64,000 nucleotides of DNA, from assembly GCA_965221635.1 (NCBI GenBank), contig OZ244902.1, positions 1,364,001 through 1,428,000 on the forward strand, read 5' to 3'. A program made the position numbers and the translations under genes. Origin of the DNA: JAAXHB01 sp965221635. Lineage in GTDB: Bacteria > Actinomycetota > Acidimicrobiia > Acidimicrobiales > Aldehydirespiratoraceae. Below the pieces are notes generated by a model. It saw only the letters and a program-made list of their open reading frames with translations. It did not search any database and was not told the origin of the DNA. Numbering within the stretch: position 1 is the first letter of the stretch; every line of letters starts with the position of its first letter. Of this stretch, positions 60,852 through 64,000 are shown in pieces.

Positions 60852-61633
60852 ACCTCGGGGCGAGCCACGAGGGGCAGCCCGATCCCGGGCCTGTCGAGGC
60901 TGCGTCACCCGCTGCCGCAGCGGGGGCTTCCGGGTTGTTGGAGGTGCAGGACTTGTGCGCCGGTTACGGCGCGTCCCGGGTGCTCGACAAGGTGAGCTTC
61001 TCAATGGGCGTCGAATCGGTGTGCATCGTGGGCCGCAACGGGATGGGCAAATCCACGTTGTGCAAGGCGATCATGGGAATGCTGGCGCCCACCAGCGGCG
61101 AGATTCGCTTCTCGGGACGGCGCATCAGCGGACTGTCACCCGAGAAGGTGTCCCGAGCCGGGATTGCCTACGTCCCCCAGGGGCGCCGACTGTTCCCGTC
61201 TCTGAGCGTGGACGAACATCTCGCCATGCTCGCTCCCGGCGCCAAGGGGAAGCGTTGGACCGCTCAGGCGGTGTACGACGTGTTTCCCCGGCTGGCCAAA
61301 CGACGGCGCAACGGCGGCGCCGAGCTCTCCGGCGGCGAACAGCAAATGCTGGCGGTGGCCAGGGCGCTGATGCTGAACACCCCGCTGGTGTTGATGGACG
61401 AACCCTCCGAAGGGCTCGCTCCCAGCATCGTTGACGACCTGGTGGCCGTGGTACACCGCCTGGTGGGCGAAGGGGTGGCGGTGCTGGTGGTGGAACAGAA
61501 CCTGCGAGCCGCCACCGCCATGGCCGCCCGACAGCTTGTGATGACCTCGGGTCGCATCGAGGTTGAACTCACCGCCGCGCAGTTGCGCGATTCGCCGGAC
61601 CTGCAAAACCGCCACCTCGGTGTGGACGCCTGA
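60848..61633 (+). CDS. Branched-chain-type ABC ATPase (LivF-like)
   Basis: 261-residue ATPase with Walker A VGRNGMGKST, VPQGRRLFPSLSVDEHL (the LivF hallmark), signature ELSGGEQQMLAVARAL, Walker B LVLMDEPSEGLAP and H-loop VEQNL. An N-terminal tail of about 28 residues rich in Ala/Pro/Glu precedes the domain. Completes the second importer; only 17 bp separate it from the sensor kinase gene. Confidence 0.92.
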   Translation: MNLGASHEGQPDPGPVEAASPAAAAGASGLLEVQDLCAGYGASRVLDKVSFSMGVESVCIVGRNGMGKSTLCKAIMGMLAPTSGEIRFSGRRISGLSPEKVSRAGIAYVPQGRRLFPSLSVDEHLAMLAPGAKGKRWTAQAVYDVFPRLAKRRRNGGAELSGGEQQMLAVARALMLNTPLVLMDEPSEGLAPSIVDDLVAVVHRLVGEGVAVLVVEQNLRAATAMAARQLVMTSGRIEVELTAAQLRDSPDLQNRHLGVDA

Positions 61634-61650
61634 AGCGCGCTTCTGCGGCC

Positions 61651-63567
61651 ATGGCAGGCAACGGATCGGAATCTGTTCGCCGCGAATCGGCGACGCCACC
61701 CGATCAACCAGGTCGCGCCGGTGAGCAAAACACCTGCGCTGAGCACGGCCCCGCCGGTGAGCAGAACAAGGCCCGTGGGCAGGAGCGCTCCGGTGGGCGG
61801 ACTTGCACCGATGACTACGCTCCGGCTTCCATGTCCGAGGTGGGTGCGCTGTCGCTTTACTCGTCGCTGTTGCGGGGCGAACTGGAGGGCGACGAGGCAC
61901 TGCGGGCCAGCCGCAACGTGTTCGAGTTGGTGCTCAACAGCGTCCACCAGGCGATCTGGTGGAAGGACACCAACTCGGTGTTCATGGGCTGCAACCGCAA
62001 ACTGGCCGAGTACGCAGGGGCCTCCGACCCGTCGGATCTGATCGGCAAAACCGACGCCGACTGCGCCTGGGGCAAGGCGCAGGTGCCTCGCAGCGGCACA
62101 ACCTGGTTCCAGGACCACGACCGCAAGGTGATGGACAGCGGCAAACCGCTGATCGGTTTGCGTGAACGGGTGCGGATCGCGGGGGGAAGGGTGATCTGGG
62201 TGGAGACCAACAAGGTGCCGCTCAAGGATCTCGACGGCACGGTGGTGGGCACCCTTGGCACCTTCACCGACATCACCGACCAGGTGGAGGCCGAGGCGGA
62301 ACTGCAGCGAACCCTCGAGGAGCTCGACGAGAGGGTGCGTGAGCGCACCTCGGAGCTGTCCAAGGCCAACGAGTCGCTGCGCCGCGAGGTGGAGGAAAGG
62401 GTGCGCCTCGAACGCCAGGAGCGAGCCCAGCTCGCCCACGCCGAGGCGCTGCGCGAAACGGCCGCCGCGATTGCCAGGAGTTTGCAGCTCGACGACGTGA
62501 TCGAGCAGGTGCTCAAGGGCGTGGAGCGGCTGTGCGAACACCACCGCAGCTACGTGGCGTTCTACGACAACGACGGCATGCTCGAACTAGCGGGCGAGCG
62601 CTACCCGGGCCGCGAGGCTCACGTGGATCCGGTGCCCCACACCCGCATCCCCGACCCGCTCGCGAACTGGGCCGCGGCGCCCGCCTCGCCGGACGGTTCA
62701 AACGGTTCGGCGTCCTCTGCGGCGGCGGGCGGCCCCGAGGCGCCGGGGCCTGATCCCACGGGCGCCCAGGGCGGGGTGCGGCCGGTGGTGCTGCCCCTGG
62801 AGGTGGCAGACCAGCCGCTGGGATGCCTGGTGATCGAACCCAAACCGGATCGTCTTCTCACACCCGCCGAAGTTGACCGCCTCTCCACCCTGGCAGACCA
62901 GGCGTCGTCGGCGATCTCCAACAGCCGGTCGCTGGTGATGGCACGGTCGCTGGCCGCGGTGGAGGAACGCCAGCGCCTGTCCAACGATCTGCACGACTCG
63001 GTGAGTCAAACCCTTTGGACGGCCACCTTGCTGGCCGAGACGCTGTCGCGTTCGCCCGACCTGGGTGACAAGCACCGCCGGCAGGCCGAGAAGATTCACA
63101 CCCTCACCGCCGGGGCCCTGTCGGAGATGAGAACCTTGTTGTTGGAGTTGCGACCGTCGGTGATCGAGCAGACACCGTTTGCCGATTTGATGGGCCAGCT
63201 CGTGTCGGCAACACGCAGCCGCAAGAAGGCCCGTTATCGCCTTCAGGTGGATCACCGCATCGAGCCCCTGCCGAACGTGAAGGTGGCGTTGTATCGCATC
63301 GTTCAGGAGTCGCTCAACAACGTGGCCCGCCACTCGGAGGCCTCGGAGGTGGAGGTGGCCGCGAACACCGCCGGTGACGGGCTCAGCGTGAGCGTGAGCG
63401 ACGACGGAGTGGGTTTCGAGGTGGGGTCGGTGGCCGAACACTTCGGGTTGCGGGGCATGGCCGAACGAGCCGCGGCGGTGGGCGCCTGCCTGAAGGTTGT
63501 GAGCCAACTCGGCGTTGGAACCACGGTGAAGGTGGACGTGGGCGACATCATGGGCTTGCCCGAGTGA
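61651..63567 (+). CDS. Sensor histidine kinase (PAS, GAF, HisKA_3, HATPase)
   Basis: 638 residues from ATG 61651; ATG 61831 (MSEVGALSLY) is possible and would omit a low-complexity N-terminus. Order of domains: PAS at about 85-215 (VFELVLNSVHQAIWWKD … VVGTLGTFTDITDQ), a coiled coil (about 215-275), GAF at about 275-425, then the HisKA_3 phosphoacceptor His in RQRLSNDLHDSVSQTLW (about 450) and HATPase motifs (VQESLNNVARHSEA, SDDGVGFEV, GLRGMAERAAAVG). No membrane segment, so a cytoplasmic sensor of NarL/DevS style. Position directly after the importer suggests it senses the same ligand or its metabolism. Confidence 0.9.
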   Translation: MAGNGSESVRRESATPPDQPGRAGEQNTCAEHGPAGEQNKARGQERSGGRTCTDDYAPASMSEVGALSLYSSLLRGELEGDEALRASRNVFELVLNSVHQAIWWKDTNSVFMGCNRKLAEYAGASDPSDLIGKTDADCAWGKAQVPRSGTTWFQDHDRKVMDSGKPLIGLRERVRIAGGRVIWVETNKVPLKDLDGTVVGTLGTFTDITDQVEAEAELQRTLEELDERVRERTSELSKANESLRREVEERVRLERQERAQLAHAEALRETAAAIARSLQLDDVIEQVLKGVERLCEHHRSYVAFYDNDGMLELAGERYPGREAHVDPVPHTRIPDPLANWAAAPASPDGSNGSASSAAAGGPEAPGPDPTGAQGGVRPVVLPLEVADQPLGCLVIEPKPDRLLTPAEVDRLSTLADQASSAISNSRSLVMARSLAAVEERQRLSNDLHDSVSQTLWTATLLAETLSRSPDLGDKHRRQAEKIHTLTAGALSEMRTLLLELRPSVIEQTPFADLMGQLVSATRSRKKARYRLQVDHRIEPLPNVKVALYRIVQESLNNVARHSEASEVEVAANTAGDGLSVSVSDDGVGFEVGSVAEHFGLRGMAERAAAVGACLKVVSQLGVGTTVKVDVGDIMGLPE

Positions 63568-63610
63568 TGTCGCCGCACACCCGGTCAGGAATCACCCCGG
63601 CGGTGTCGCC

Positions 63611-64000
63611 GTGAGCGCGCAGGACGTGATCCGGGTGGTGGTTGTGGACGACCACGACCTGCTGCGCGAGGGAGTGACCGCCTGTTTGGAGGGCTACGAG
63701 GACATCAGCGTGGTGGGAACCGCCCACAACGGGGTGGCCGCAGTGGACACGGTGGTGGAAACCGATCCCGATGTGGTGGTGATGGATCTGATCATGCCCG
63801 GCGGGGGAGGCGTGGAAGCCATCTCCAAGATCTCCGAACTTGCGCCACGGGCACGGGTGTTGGCGTTGACCAGCTTCACCGACGGCGCCTTGTTGCGCTC
63901 GGCGCTGGACGCCGGGGCGGTGAGCTTTCAACTAAAGAGCGTGTCCGGTGACGACCTGGCCGCGTCGATTCGTTTCACGGCGTCGGGCCAGTCCGCCATG
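63611..64000 (+). CDS. Response regulator receiver domain (NarL/LuxR-type), cut by window end
   Basis: From GTG 63611 the frame runs to the window edge (130 codons). The receiver fold is clear: acidic pair in VVVVDDHDLLREGV, phosphorylated Asp in VVVMDLIMPGGGG, Thr/Ser in LALTSFTD and Lys in FQLKSVSGDDL (where GYLLKD is usual). The NarL-type HTH output domain would lie beyond the end. It is the partner of the HisKA_3 kinase 43 bp upstream. Confidence 0.9.
   Translation, partial: MSAQDVIRVVVVDDHDLLREGVTACLEGYEDISVVGTAHNGVAAVDTVVETDPDVVVMDLIMPGGGGVEAISKISELAPRARVLALTSFTDGALLRSALDAGAVSFQLKSVSGDDLAASIRFTASGQSAM

Overview
The window is GC-rich DNA (roughly two thirds G+C by eye) with frequent GTG/TTG starts. 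It carries lipoproteins ending in A-A-S/A-C followed by Asp/Thr-rich linkers, a VapBC45-type toxin-antitoxin pair and IS481/IS256 relics. Together these suggest an actinobacterium, probably of the Acidimicrobiia type; this is inference from sequence style, not a match to a named genome.

Layout. (1) 1-22.3 kb is a large catabolic region. A minus-strand operon (CaiB-type CoA-transferase, Gfo/Idh oxidoreductase, CitE-type lyase, cyclase; 373-4848) faces a plus-strand operon (acyl-CoA dehydrogenase and two MaoC-like half-hydratases; 5081-7554). Next come a TauABC/NMT1-type ABC importer with two permeases and two ATPases (7737-12638), a zinc alcohol dehydrogenase, a GntR/FCD regulator, an amidohydrolase, and an operon of two M24 proteins, a PEP-utilising swivel protein, a 3-hydroxyisobutyrate-dehydrogenase-like enzyme and a second Gfo/Idh protein (13.9-22.3 kb). 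A shared 15-bp motif before the importer and before the M24 operon, with a shorter form before the dehydrogenase, suggests one regulon under the GntR protein.

(2) 22.27-26.30 kb is an inserted island bounded by 64-bp direct repeats. The left repeat keeps the 3' end of the Gfo/Idh gene. The island carries a protein with a HEPN-like RNxxxH motif, an IS481 relic and an IS256 relic. (3) 26.3-31.7 kb holds a 2-oxoacid dehydrogenase E2 and a fused E1 alpha-beta, then two SDR dehydrogenases. (4) 32.0-37.9 kb is a branched-chain-type ABC importer with a fused LivH-LivM permease, followed by a small membrane protein of AmiS/UreI type. (5) 38.2-39.8 kb has an OsmC protein and VapBC45. (6) 39.8-45.2 kb (minus) has an N,N-dimethylformamidase-like protein, three VOC-fold proteins and another zinc dehydrogenase. 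(7) 45.6-49.9 kb has a copper-type P1B ATPase and a clear sulfoacetaldehyde acetyltransferase (xsc).

(8) 50.05-55.93 kb contains three tandem genes of identical length (568 codons) in about 2050-bp repeat units. They encode unrecognised, doubly membrane-anchored, cysteine-paired secreted proteins with constant ends and diverged interiors. This is the most likely undescribed system here. (9) 56.1-64.0 kb is a second, unfused branched-chain-type ABC importer, followed by a PAS/GAF sensor kinase and a response regulator cut by the window end.

A further theme is short tandem repeats (11-30 bp units) at many gene ends, in linkers and once in the N-terminus of an enzyme. No tRNA, rRNA or CRISPR array was seen.
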